DNA of 64,000 bases from the NCBI RefSeq assembly GCF_900156605.1, contig NZ_FTOA01000009.1:34549-98548 (forward strand), read 5' to 3'. The position numbers and the translations under genes were made by a program. Numbering within the stretch: position 1 is the first letter of the stretch; every line of letters begins with the position of its first letter. A model generated the notes under the pieces. That model had not been told where the DNA came from. It did no database searches and saw only the letters and a program-made list of their open reading frames with translations. The stretch is from Insolitispirillum peregrinum. Its GTDB lineage: Bacteria > Pseudomonadota > Alphaproteobacteria > Rhodospirillales > Rhodospirillaceae. Below are positions 34,103 to 42,051 of this stretch, piece by piece.

Positions 34103-35055
34103 TACGGCTTGGCAGACAGGGCGTGATCGACCATCGCGGTCAGATGGCGGAAGGTCTGCAAGCCACCGGCAACATACATTTCAGCGGAATCGAGATAGAC
34201 GATATGGCCGTTCTGATAGGCCTTGGTGCGCTGGACCAGTTCGTTGTCGAGCACCTGCTGTGCCGAAGCGGTGCCTTGTGTGCCGATGGCGGCATCCCGG
34301 CTGATGACGAACAGCCACTCCGGGTTGGCCTGTTGCAGCAGTTCAAACGACATGGCGTTGCCGTGCAGGCCCTTGTCCGGCAGGTCGATGGCCGGTTTGA
34401 AGCCCAGCACATCGTGGATGAAGCCAAAGCGTGACCCCGGACCATAGGCCGACAGGCGGCCACCGTTGATCAGGATGATCAACCCGGTCCCGGCCTGTTC
34501 GGCCTTGCCGCGCACGGCGGCGGTTTTCTGGTCCAGATCGGTCAGTGCGGTGCGCGCCTGATCCTGTTGGCCGAAGATGTCGCCCAGTTGCAGGATGCGC
34601 TGGCGGAAGCTGTCGGTGAAATGCTCGTCATCGACATTCAGGTCGATGGTCGGGGCAATCTTGCTCAGCTCGCCATAGGCCTTGCTGGCACGACCTCCGC
34701 CGATGATCAGATCGGGGGCGGCGGCACTCAGCGCCTGAAAGTTCGGCTCGAACAGGCCGCCAGCGTTGAAATAGGGTTGGCCCTGATATTTGGCGAGGAA
34801 CGGCGGGTAGGTAACGGTGGTCTGCGGCACCCCGGCCACCGGCAGGCCCAGCGCATCCATGGTGTCGAGCATCGCGGTATCGAACACCACCACCTTTTGC
34901 GGGTGGAGCGGAATGGGGGTCGTTCCCGCCGCGTGGGTCAGCGAGCGGGTTTCCTGACCGCTGCTGGCTGCGTCATCATCGCAGGCGGTCAGGGTGATGG
35001 CGGCCAGCAGGGCCGCCATCAGCGGCAGTTTCAATCCTCGCACCAGACCGTGCAT
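34102..35055 (-). CDS. Siderophore-binding lipoprotein of ABC importer (CeuE/FatB/YclQ-like)
   Basis: A 317-residue class III binding protein with lipobox LTAC (lipidated Cys25 after a basic N-terminus and hydrophobic core), then HPQKVVVFDTAMLDTMDALG, the usual opening strand-helix of this family, and PDLIIGGGRASKAYGELSKIAP. The 'GFIHDVLGFKPA' type segment supports the CeuE/YclQ subgroup, which binds catecholate siderophores; this is family knowledge, not proof of ligand. Start ATG 35055 has GGAG 7 bases upstream. It is the first gene of the importer operon, with a Fur-box-like site about 65-85 bases upstream. Confidence 0.9.
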   Translation of the reverse strand: MHGLVRGLKLPLMAALLAAITLTACDDDAASSGQETRSLTHAAGTTPIPLHPQKVVVFDTAMLDTMDALGLPVAGVPQTTVTYPPFLAKYQGQPYFNAGGLFEPNFQALSAAAPDLIIGGGRASKAYGELSKIAPTIDLNVDDEHFTDSFRQRILQLGDIFGQQDQARTALTDLDQKTAAVRGKAEQAGTGLIILINGGRLSAYGPGSRFGFIHDVLGFKPAIDLPDKGLHGNAMSFELLQQANPEWLFVISRDAAIGTQGTASAQQVLDNELVQRTKAYQNGHIVYLDSAEMYVAGGLQTFRHLTAMVDHALSAKP

Positions 35056-35117
35056 TGGGGGCTCCTTGAAAACGTCGTTTGGCAGGGTTCCGAGGGGGAT
35101 CACTCTTGCTCTCGACG

Positions 35118-35140
35118 ACGAATAAGTATCATTATCATCT
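35118..35140. promoter_or_regulatory. Fur-box-like site between divergent iron genes
   Basis: AATAAGTATCATTATC (35121-35136) agrees with the central part of the Fur consensus GATAATGATAATCATTATC at 13 of 16 positions. It lies between the divergently transcribed importer operon (start 35055) and the LysR-YbiB fusion gene (start 35268), where Fur would be expected to control both. Confidence 0.6.
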
Positions 35141-35267
35141 GTCCGCTATGGTTAGCGCAGTGCAGCATGTCGGGCAATGCCCCTGTTTTAGAGATGATCC
35201 AAATTGTCGGCAGCGCAAAAGGGCTGCCGCTCATTCCGATGGTGAGGATTGGAAAGGAGACCGCTTG

Positions 35268-36803
35268 ATGGCCAAGGAGGAAAAAACGCCGGTTTCACCG
35301 CCATCCGGGCCGGAAACGCCAGCGCTGGAGTCTTTGACCAAGGGGCGGTTGCTGGTGGCCCTGAATGCCCTGCTGTCGCGGCGGAACGTCACAAAGGCAG
35401 CCCATGATCTGGGGGTGCAAACCTCGGCACTCAGCCGGATGCTGGCGCAACTGCGCGAAGAACTGGGCGACCCGCTGTTCGTCCGTTCGGGGCGGGGGCT
35501 GGTGCCGACTCCGTTTGCCGAGTCCCTGCGCCCGCGTGTCCATGCGGTGGCCAAGGAGCTGGAGGCGATTTTTGCCACTCCGGCGCCGGTCAGCCACAGT
35601 GGCGCGCCGTTTGATACCCGCTGGAACGTTCCCAGCCAGTTCAAGGCGGCGCCGCTGGCGGTGCGGCCCGCGCATTTGCTGGACGGCGAGCCGTCGCATC
35701 ACGAGGTGGTGCGCAAGCTGGAACAGGTGGCCGATGATGCGCCGCCGCAAAAGCGCCTGGCCCGCCACATCGGCATGATGGGCATCGCTGGCGGTGGCAA
35801 TGGCCGTCCGCTGACCATCGAGGAAGCGGAGGAAGCGCTGGACATCATTCTGGCCGGGCAGGCCGATCCGGTACAAATCGGGGCCTTGCTGGGGATGATG
35901 CGGCTGCGCGGGACCACCGCTGCCGAACTGGCCGGGGTGGTCCGGGCGGTGCAACGCCATACCCGGATGGTGTTGGGGACTCCGGCGCAGACGTCGTTAA
36001 CCGCCGACCTTGATTGGCCGTGCTATACCTCGCCGCACAACACGGCGCCGCCGTGGTTCTTTCATGCCGCCCGGCTGGTGGCGCAGGCCGGGGTAACGGT
36101 GCTGATGCACGGCAGCACTGGCTCCGGGGCGGTGGCGGGCCGTTATGAGGTGATCGCCAAAGCGGTCGGGATTCCGGTCTGCACCACCGCGGTCGAATGC
36201 GCTCAGGCGCTGGCGACCCGGAATATCGCTTATATGCCGCTGGTGACGCTGGCCCCGCAGGTGTACCGCCTGTTGGGCCTGCACGGGCTGTTGGAAGTCC
36301 GCTCGCTGATTTTTGAAAGCCTGCCGATGATCCGTCCGGCCAACAGCAAAACCAGTCTGCTGGGGGTGACCAAGCCCTCGTACAAGGAGTTGCACCGCGA
36401 TACGGCGATGCTGTTGGGGTGGTCTGATCTGTCGATTTTGGGCAGTGTACGCGACATCGCCCAGTTCTCTCCGTTCCGGCTGACCTCGCTGCACCAGTTG
36501 ATCGACGGCAAGCCGCGTGATGTGCTGATCCCGGCCCTGATGGCCGAGCCGCCGGTGGCCCCGCGTCCGCGCGGGACGCCGCTGGAATACTGGGAAGCGG
36601 TCTGGACCGGAGCCATGCGCGACGCTCGTGCCGAGCAGATTATCGTCAGCACCGCAGCCTTTGCCCTGTTTGCCATTCCGGGACGGGCGGCGACCTTTGA
36701 TGCGGCACTGGAGCAAGCGCGCGGAGTGTGGAAAGACCGCCTGACCGCGCCGACTCAGCACGGGGTTTCCTCGGTGGAAGATGGCAGGGAACGGTTGTTT
36801 TGA
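35268..36803 (+). CDS. LysR-type helix-turn-helix fused to a YbiB/TrpD2-like (GT3-fold) domain
   Basis: A 511-residue protein with two parts. Residues about 26-85 are a LysR winged helix-turn-helix (ALLSRRNVTKAAHDLGVQTS, then DPLFVRSGRGLVPT). Residues about 140-505 resemble the anthranilate phosphoribosyltransferase-like YbiB/TrpD2 family (RPLTIEEAEEALDIILAGQA, MHGSTGSGAVAGRYEVI, LGWSDLSILGSVRDIAQ). The PRPP-binding GTGGD loop of true TrpD is not conserved, and E. coli YbiB binds nucleic acid rather than acting in tryptophan synthesis. There is no LysR effector domain. ATG 35268 with AAGGAG 8 bases upstream is preferred to the in-frame extension to 35079. Position between siderophore uptake genes suggests an iron-linked regulatory role (inference). 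Confidence 0.78.
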   Translation: MAKEEKTPVSPPSGPETPALESLTKGRLLVALNALLSRRNVTKAAHDLGVQTSALSRMLAQLREELGDPLFVRSGRGLVPTPFAESLRPRVHAVAKELEAIFATPAPVSHSGAPFDTRWNVPSQFKAAPLAVRPAHLLDGEPSHHEVVRKLEQVADDAPPQKRLARHIGMMGIAGGGNGRPLTIEEAEEALDIILAGQADPVQIGALLGMMRLRGTTAAELAGVVRAVQRHTRMVLGTPAQTSLTADLDWPCYTSPHNTAPPWFFHAARLVAQAGVTVLMHGSTGSGAVAGRYEVIAKAVGIPVCTTAVECAQALATRNIAYMPLVTLAPQVYRLLGLHGLLEVRSLIFESLPMIRPANSKTSLLGVTKPSYKELHRDTAMLLGWSDLSILGSVRDIAQFSPFRLTSLHQLIDGKPRDVLIPALMAEPPVAPRPRGTPLEYWEAVWTGAMRDARAEQIIVSTAAFALFAIPGRAATFDAALEQARGVWKDRLTAPTQHGVSSVEDGRERLF

Positions 36804-37136
36804 TGGGGAAATTCTTATGCATATGATAATCACTCGCATCTGTTGCTTCGCTGCAACATGTCCGGTTGGCCATACTCATGACCGGGGCAGGGTATCGTGT
36901 GCTAATATCATGATTTAGAATTGTTTTTCCGTTCAGGGGGAATTCAAGGACGGGGGAGCAGTCTGGTACTGTCCCCCCGTTTTCATTGGGAGAACAGACT
37001 GTCAGCGGGCATTTGATTTTTGCGCTGACAGCAATTTAGATTGTTTCTTAATCTCAGGCGTTGCCGCCGCCGTGACGGCATTGTTACAGAGCCTCTCAGA
37101 CCCCGTCCGTTCTTCTGGCGAAAGAGAGAGGCTCCG
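36804..37136 (+). promoter_or_regulatory. Upstream region of the TonB receptor: Fur-like site, terminator, inverted repeats
   Basis: A second Fur-like site, CATATGATAATCACTCGCAT at about 36820-36839, contains the core TGATAATCA. A rho-independent terminator (ACGGGGG / CCCCCGT plus TTTT, 36950-36984) closes the fusion gene. A perfect 9-bp inverted repeat CTGTCAGCG / CGCTGACAG (36999-37007 and 37023-37031) and AGATT-N7-AATCT (about 37038-37054) follow and could be part of the receptor gene leader or operator. No gene is seen here. Confidence 0.55.
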
Positions 37137-39440
37137 ATGCCCCAGCCATCCGTTTCCACCCCGACATCCCTGCGCCCGGTCCTGTCCGGCGTTGCCGCCA
37201 CCGCCAGTCTGGCCGTTGGCCTGTCGTCACTGTCTGCCGCTGCTCAGGCGCAGAGCGCCCCCACCGTCCCCCCGGTTGATCCGGCGCAACAGACCGTCGC
37301 CCCGGACAACAATACGGTGGTGTTGGCCCCGGTGAAGGTCAATGCCGATGCGGTGGACGAAGAGGCAAAGAGCAACGTCAACAACAGCGCCCCGCGCATC
37401 TCGCGCTTGCCGGAAACGGTCAAGGAAACGCCACGGGTGATCAACGTGGTGCCGCAAGAGGTGATCGAGCAGCAAAAGGCCACCTCGCTCGATCAGGTGC
37501 TGCGCAATGTACCGGGGATTACCGTCTCGACCGGCGAAGGCAACGGTGGCCAGAACGGCGACCAGTTCCGCATTCGTGGCCTGTCGGCCCGTGGCGACAT
37601 TTATAGCGATGGTCTGAAGGACTTTGGCGTTTACACCCATGATGTGTTCAATACCGAAACCGTGCAGGTGATCAAGGGGCCGTCCGGCGATGGCTTTGGC
37701 GTTGGCAATTCGGGGGGCCTGATCAACCAGTCCACCAAGCAGGCGTCGCTGACCAGCAAGAATACCGTGCAGCAGTCGATTGGCAGCGGCTCGCTGACCC
37801 GCACCACCGCCGACATCAACCAGAAAATCAGCGATACCGTCGCCCTGCGGGTGAACGCGCTGTACCACGATCAGGAAACCCCCGACCGCGACGGTATCGA
37901 AGCCGAACGCAAAGGGGTCGCCGCCGATCTGGGCGTCGGGCTGGGCACCGATACCGTCTGGCACCTGAACTACGCCTATCTGCATGGTGACCAGACCCCG
38001 GACATGGGGCAGTCGATGGTGCGCGGTGGCGATGGCCTTTATCGCCCGGCGGCGGAGTATGGTCTCGACAGCACGATTTCCTACGCCCGCAATCTGGACC
38101 GCGACATCACCGAAAACCATGTGGTGACCTCGACCCTGTCCCACCAGATTTCAGACAGCCTGAGCGTCTATAACGACACCCGCTGGAGCCTGTACGAGCG
38201 CGACTTTGCCGCCACCAACCCGGCGGCGCTGACCAGCGTGGCGGCCCTGAACGGGAACCTGACCTACGGCGCGGGCGGCGGGATGGCCTACAAGCAGGAT
38301 GGCTGGGGCATTCAGAACATCTCGGGCGTCAAGGCCGAAGGCTCGGTACTGGGGCTGAAGACCAAGGCCACCGGTGGTCTGGACCTCAACTATCAGGAAG
38401 ACACCCGTCAGACCGGCACCTGGCGCAACCGCACCAATACCCAGAGCGTGCAGAATCCGACGCACTCTTATGCTGCGAATGCCTATATCGACTATCTGCC
38501 GTCGGGCATCCGCAGCTCCAGCGTGGAAAACATCGGTGTGTTTGCCAATGATCGCCTGTGGCTGACGGAAGACTGGTCGGTACAGGGTGGCGTCCGCTTT
38601 GACTACTTCCGCACCTCGTTCCGCTCGGCCAACGGCACCATCGCCAACGGCAAGGATATCGCCCACACCATCAGCCCGTCGGGTAGCGTGATTTACGAAC
38701 CGACCAAAGACGCTTCGCTGTACGCCACCTATTCCCAGTCGAACAAGCCGATCGGGACCGATATCGCGGCGGCGATCACCAACGGGACGGCGGAAACCCC
38801 CAACAATAACCGCAACTTCGAGCCAGAACAGACCAACCTCTATGAATTTGGTGGCAAGGCTGACTTCCTTGACAAGCGTTTGGGCCTGAATGGCGCGGTG
38901 TTCCTGATCGACAAGAGCAACACCTATTCTGTGGCCTCGGATGGTACCGTGACCGATGGTTTCTCGGAAGCCGGGATGGGGACGCGGACCAAGGGCTTTG
39001 AAACCGGTATCAGCGGCAAGGTAACCCCGGCCTGGACGGTTTATGCCAACTATGCCTTCCTGACCGCCGAGGTGAAGGATTCCCGTTCGGCTCCGGCCAC
39101 CGTCGGCAACGATGCCCCGAACACGCCGAAGCATAACGCCAGCCTGTGGAGCACCTATGACCTGAAGGACGTCATCGGAACCACACTGCCGGGGAAAATG
39201 CTGGTCGGCGGCGGGGTGCGCTATGCCTCGCAGTACTGGACCGACAGCGCCAATACGGCGGTGATCCCGGAAACCTTCACCGTTGATGCGATGGTGTCGT
39301 ATGAGTATGAAAACCTGTCGCTGTCGCTGAACGGCTATAACCTGACCGATCACCAGAATTACCTGTCCGGCTTTGGGGCGACCCGCGCCGTTCCGGCATC
39401 GGGGCAGACCTGGATGCTGACCACCGGGGTCACGTTCTGA
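37137..39440 (+). CDS. TonB-dependent siderophore receptor (Fiu-like)
   Basis: A 767-residue outer-membrane receptor with signal peptide (ending near AAAQAQS, residue 40), a TonB-box-like segment before residue 75, plug domain with ETPRVINVVPQEVIEQQKAT, DQVLRNVPGITVSTGEGNGG and VQVIKGPSGDGFG, and a C-terminal 22-strand barrel ending in the expected aromatic residue (..TWMLTTGVTF). It is most like the Fiu/FiuA catecholate receptor group, which is characteristically followed by PiuC. The start has AGAGAGAGG 6 bases upstream. It heads the receptor-piuC-Sel1-oxidase operon, and with the minus-strand importer it makes a complete siderophore route. Confidence 0.92.
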   Translation: MPQPSVSTPTSLRPVLSGVAATASLAVGLSSLSAAAQAQSAPTVPPVDPAQQTVAPDNNTVVLAPVKVNADAVDEEAKSNVNNSAPRISRLPETVKETPRVINVVPQEVIEQQKATSLDQVLRNVPGITVSTGEGNGGQNGDQFRIRGLSARGDIYSDGLKDFGVYTHDVFNTETVQVIKGPSGDGFGVGNSGGLINQSTKQASLTSKNTVQQSIGSGSLTRTTADINQKISDTVALRVNALYHDQETPDRDGIEAERKGVAADLGVGLGTDTVWHLNYAYLHGDQTPDMGQSMVRGGDGLYRPAAEYGLDSTISYARNLDRDITENHVVTSTLSHQISDSLSVYNDTRWSLYERDFAATNPAALTSVAALNGNLTYGAGGGMAYKQDGWGIQNISGVKAEGSVLGLKTKATGGLDLNYQEDTRQTGTWRNRTNTQSVQNPTHSYAANAYIDYLPSGIRSSSVENIGVFANDRLWLTEDWSVQGGVRFDYFRTSFRSANGTIANGKDIAHTISPSGSVIYEPTKDASLYATYSQSNKPIGTDIAAAITNGTAETPNNNRNFEPEQTNLYEFGGKADFLDKRLGLNGAVFLIDKSNTYSVASDGTVTDGFSEAGMGTRTKGFETGISGKVTPAWTVYANYAFLTAEVKDSRSAPATVGNDAPNTPKHNASLWSTYDLKDVIGTTLPGKMLVGGGVRYASQYWTDSANTAVIPETFTVDAMVSYEYENLSLSLNGYNLTDHQNYLSGFGATRAVPASGQTWMLTTGVTF

Positions 39441-39513
39441 TCCGGGCCTGAAAGGGGAGGGGGAATGTTTCACCCCCCCCCCCCTGTTGTGTATGAAGCA
39501 AGGAGTCCTGCTG

Positions 39514-40200
39514 ATGTTGTTGCGTCTTCCCGATGTGCTGACCGCCGACGAAGTACGCGAGTGCCGGACCATGCTGGAAACAGCCGGTTGGATTGACGGG
39601 CGGGTGACGGCGGGTGATCAGGCGGGGAAGGTCAAGGACAACCTGCAAATCCCTGAAGACACCCCGACCAGTCGGGCGCTGGGCGAGATCATTTTGCGGG
39701 CGTTGGCCCGTTCTGCGGCGTTCTCGTCGGCGGTGTTGCCGTTGCGGGTGCTGCCGCCGATGTTCAATCGCTATGATCCGCAGATGACCTATGGCTATCA
39801 CGTCGACAACAGCATTCGCAGCATCCCCGGCACTGGCGGCATGCGCATGCGGGCCGATGTCTCGACCACCATTTTCCTCAGTGATCCGGCCGATTACGAC
39901 GGCGGCGAGCTGGTGATTGATGACACCTATGGCACCCACAGTGTCAAGCTGCCCGCTGGACATGCGGTGGTCTATCCGTCCAGCAGCCTGCATCAGGTCC
40001 AGCCGGTGACGCGCGGCAGCCGCTGGGCGTCGTTCTTTTTCACCCAGTCGATGGTCAGGGACGATGGTCTGCGGGCGATGCTGTACGATCTGGATGTGGC
40101 AATCATCGCCTTGCGGCAGGAACTGGGCGACCAGCACCGGTCGGTGCTGTCGTTGGTCAATCATTACCATAACCTGCTGCGGCGCTGGGCCGAGCTATGA
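39514..40200 (+). CDS. piuC: PKHD-type Fe(II)/2-oxoglutarate dioxygenase PiuC/YbiX
   Basis: A 228-residue protein matching the PiuC/YbiX family. It has DNLQIPEDTP, FNRYDPQMTYGYHVDNSI with the iron ligands His and Asp (YHVD), STTIFLSDPADYDGGELVI, and the distal histidine in YPSSSLHQVQPVTRG followed by arginine. The family is Fe(II)- and 2-oxoglutarate-dependent; it is genetically linked to catecholate receptors, but the substrate is not settled. ATG 39514 follows AAGGAG by 9 bases. It overlaps the Sel1 gene by 4 bases. Confidence 0.93.
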   Translation: MLLRLPDVLTADEVRECRTMLETAGWIDGRVTAGDQAGKVKDNLQIPEDTPTSRALGEIILRALARSAAFSSAVLPLRVLPPMFNRYDPQMTYGYHVDNSIRSIPGTGGMRMRADVSTTIFLSDPADYDGGELVIDDTYGTHSVKLPAGHAVVYPSSSLHQVQPVTRGSRWASFFFTQSMVRDDGLRAMLYDLDVAIIALRQELGDQHRSVLSLVNHYHNLLRRWAEL

Positions 40201-40883
40201 GTGCGGCGACCTCGACCACCGATGGCTTGCTGGTGCTGGGGCAACTGGCCCTTGATCAACAGGATGGCGCGCAGGCGCTCGACTGGTTCCGCAGTGCTGC
40301 CCGCAGTGGCGATGGACGGGCGCTGAACATGGTTGGCCGCTGCCACCAGAGGGGCTGGGGAACCGCTGTCGATCCCGCACAGGCGGCAGTGTACTTTCGT
40401 GCCGCTGCCGAGCGGGGCGATGCCTGGGGGATGTTCAATCTGGCGGACCTGCTGTATCGCGGCGAGGGTGTGGCGCAGGATGATGCGCAAGCCTGCCACT
40501 GGTATTGCGAGGCCGCCCGGCTGGGCCATGCCAAGGCCCTGAACATGCTGGGACTGTTGTACGAAGAGGGCCGGGGCGTTCCGCCCAGCCTGCCGGATGC
40601 CGCCGCCTGCTTTCAGGCCGCTGCCGAAGGTGGTGATTGCTGGGGCTGTTTCAATATCGCCCGCCTGTGTTTGCAGGCTGGCCGCAAGGGACAGGCCATC
40701 CGCTGGTTCAAGGAAGCCCTGAGCTATGGCTTCCCGGATTTTTTCCGCGCGATGGCCAGCGCCTTGAGCGCCGAGCAGGATGCCTGCCTGCGGGCCTTGG
40801 CGCGGCGGGCGGAATTTTTAGAGCATTGTGCGAAAAGTGGGAACCGGTTTTCGCAACAACAATGCGGCAATACAAAAGATTAG
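40197..40883 (+). CDS. Sel1-repeat protein with a repeat-element-encoded C-terminus
   Basis: A 228-residue protein with about five Sel1-like repeats (for example AQAAVYFRAAAERGDAWGMF and ACHWYCEAARLGHAKALNML). This small TPR/Sel1 protein typically follows piuC in receptor operons; its role is unknown. It starts within the last codons of piuC (ATGA overlap). The last 21 or so residues (after RRAEFLE, ..HCAKSGNRFSQQQCGNTKD) are translated from the palindromic element at 40819-40923, and the stop codon TAG is the element's own internal TAGACC. The original C-terminus has therefore probably been replaced. Confidence 0.85.
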   Translation: MSAATSTTDGLLVLGQLALDQQDGAQALDWFRSAARSGDGRALNMVGRCHQRGWGTAVDPAQAAVYFRAAAERGDAWGMFNLADLLYRGEGVAQDDAQACHWYCEAARLGHAKALNMLGLLYEEGRGVPPSLPDAAACFQAAAEGGDCWGCFNIARLCLQAGRKGQAIRWFKEALSYGFPDFFRAMASALSAEQDACLRALARRAEFLEHCAKSGNRFSQQQCGNTKD

Positions 40884-40923
40884 ACCAGCGTGCCTTGCAT
40901 CAGATTTAACGCATGCTGGTCTA
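40819..40923. repeat. Palindromic element, type B copy 2, inserted in the Sel1 gene end
   Basis: A 105-bp unit beginning TAGAGCATTGTGCGAAAAG and containing TGGGAACCGGTTTTCGCAAC and the hairpin TTAGACCAGCGTGCC...GCATGCTGGTCTA. It is the inverted counterpart of 1993-2096. It overlaps the last 65 bases of the Sel1 gene and ends 22 bases before the oxidase start codon. Confidence 0.88.
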
Positions 40924-40945
40924 GCGCAGACAACGGGAACCGGCG

Positions 40946-42028
40946 ATGTCCATTCCAGCCGACACGGTTAGCCTTGAGGATTATCAGCGGGTCTTTCTCC
41001 AGCGTACCGACCCGGCGATTGCCGCCTATCTGCATGGCGCGGCGGCGGATGGCCTGACCGAGCAGGACAACCGTGCGGCCTATCACCGTCTGCGGCTGAT
41101 GCCACGGGCGTTGCAATCCCTGCGTGGGGCTCAGACCGGGCTGACGCTGTTCGGTCAGGCGGTACCGTCGCCGATCCTGATTGCCCCGATGGCCTTTCAT
41201 TGCCTCGCCCATCCCGAGGGTGAGCGGGCTACCGCCACCGCTGCCGGATTGACCGGAACGGTGATGACCGTCAGCGCGCAGGCCAGCCAGACGCTGGAGG
41301 AGATTGCCGCCGTGGCACAGGCACCGCTGTGGTTCCAGCTCTATTTCCAGCCGCGCCGCGCGGACAGCCTGACGCTGGTGCGACGGGCCGAACAGGCAGG
41401 CTATCAGGCACTGGTGCTGACCATCGACGCCCCGGTGTCAGGGGTGCGCAACGCCGAGCAGCGGGCCGGGTTTGTGCTGCCCGCCGGAATTGCGGCGGTG
41501 AATCTGGCCGGTTTTCCGGCTCCGCAAATCCCGCGCCATCGTCCCGGAAGCCCGGTGTTTCAGGGAATGCTGGATGCTGCGCCAACGTGGGACGATCTGG
41601 CCTGGCTGTGCCAGCAGACGACCCTGCCGGTGCTGGTCAAGGGGCTGCTCAATCCGCTGGATGTGGACCCGGCGCTGGCCGCCGGAGCGCAAGGGGTGAT
41701 CGTCTCCAATCACGGCGGGCGGACACTTGATGGCCTGCCAGCGACGATCGACGCCCTGCCGCCGATTGTGCAGCAGGTCGGTGGACGGGTGCCGGTGCTG
41801 GTCGATGGCGGGATTCGGCGGGGTACCGATATCGTCAAGGCGATTGCCTGCGGGGCAACGGCGGTGATGATCGGCAGGCCGGTTCTGCATGCGCTGGGCG
41901 TCGGGGGCATGGTCGGAGTCGCCCATGCCCTGACACTGCTGCAAACCGAGCTGGAAATGGCCATGGCCCTGCTGGGCAGGCCGACGCTGGCAGAGGTGGA
42001 TGCCAGCGTCCTGTGGCGACGGGGGTAA
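40946..42028 (+). CDS. FMN-dependent alpha-hydroxy-acid oxidase/dehydrogenase
   Basis: A 360-residue TIM-barrel flavoenzyme of the glycolate oxidase / lactate oxidase family. Typical elements are PILIAPMAFHCLAHPEGE, WFQLYFQPRR, the FMN-phosphate site VLVDGGIRRGTDIVKAIACG and the catalytic base in SNHGGRTLDGLPA. It oxidises an L-2-hydroxy acid with FMN; oxidase (O2) versus dehydrogenase activity cannot be told apart here. A homologue is often the last gene of Fiu-PiuC-Sel1 operons, which suggests it works on a siderophore-derived or iron-related hydroxy acid (inference). Confidence 0.9.
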   Translation: MSIPADTVSLEDYQRVFLQRTDPAIAAYLHGAAADGLTEQDNRAAYHRLRLMPRALQSLRGAQTGLTLFGQAVPSPILIAPMAFHCLAHPEGERATATAAGLTGTVMTVSAQASQTLEEIAAVAQAPLWFQLYFQPRRADSLTLVRRAEQAGYQALVLTIDAPVSGVRNAEQRAGFVLPAGIAAVNLAGFPAPQIPRHRPGSPVFQGMLDAAPTWDDLAWLCQQTTLPVLVKGLLNPLDVDPALAAGAQGVIVSNHGGRTLDGLPATIDALPPIVQQVGGRVPVLVDGGIRRGTDIVKAIACGATAVMIGRPVLHALGVGGMVGVAHALTLLQTELEMAMALLGRPTLAEVDASVLWRRG

Positions 42029-42051
42029 CTTTCCCCCCCGTCGCTGTTTCC

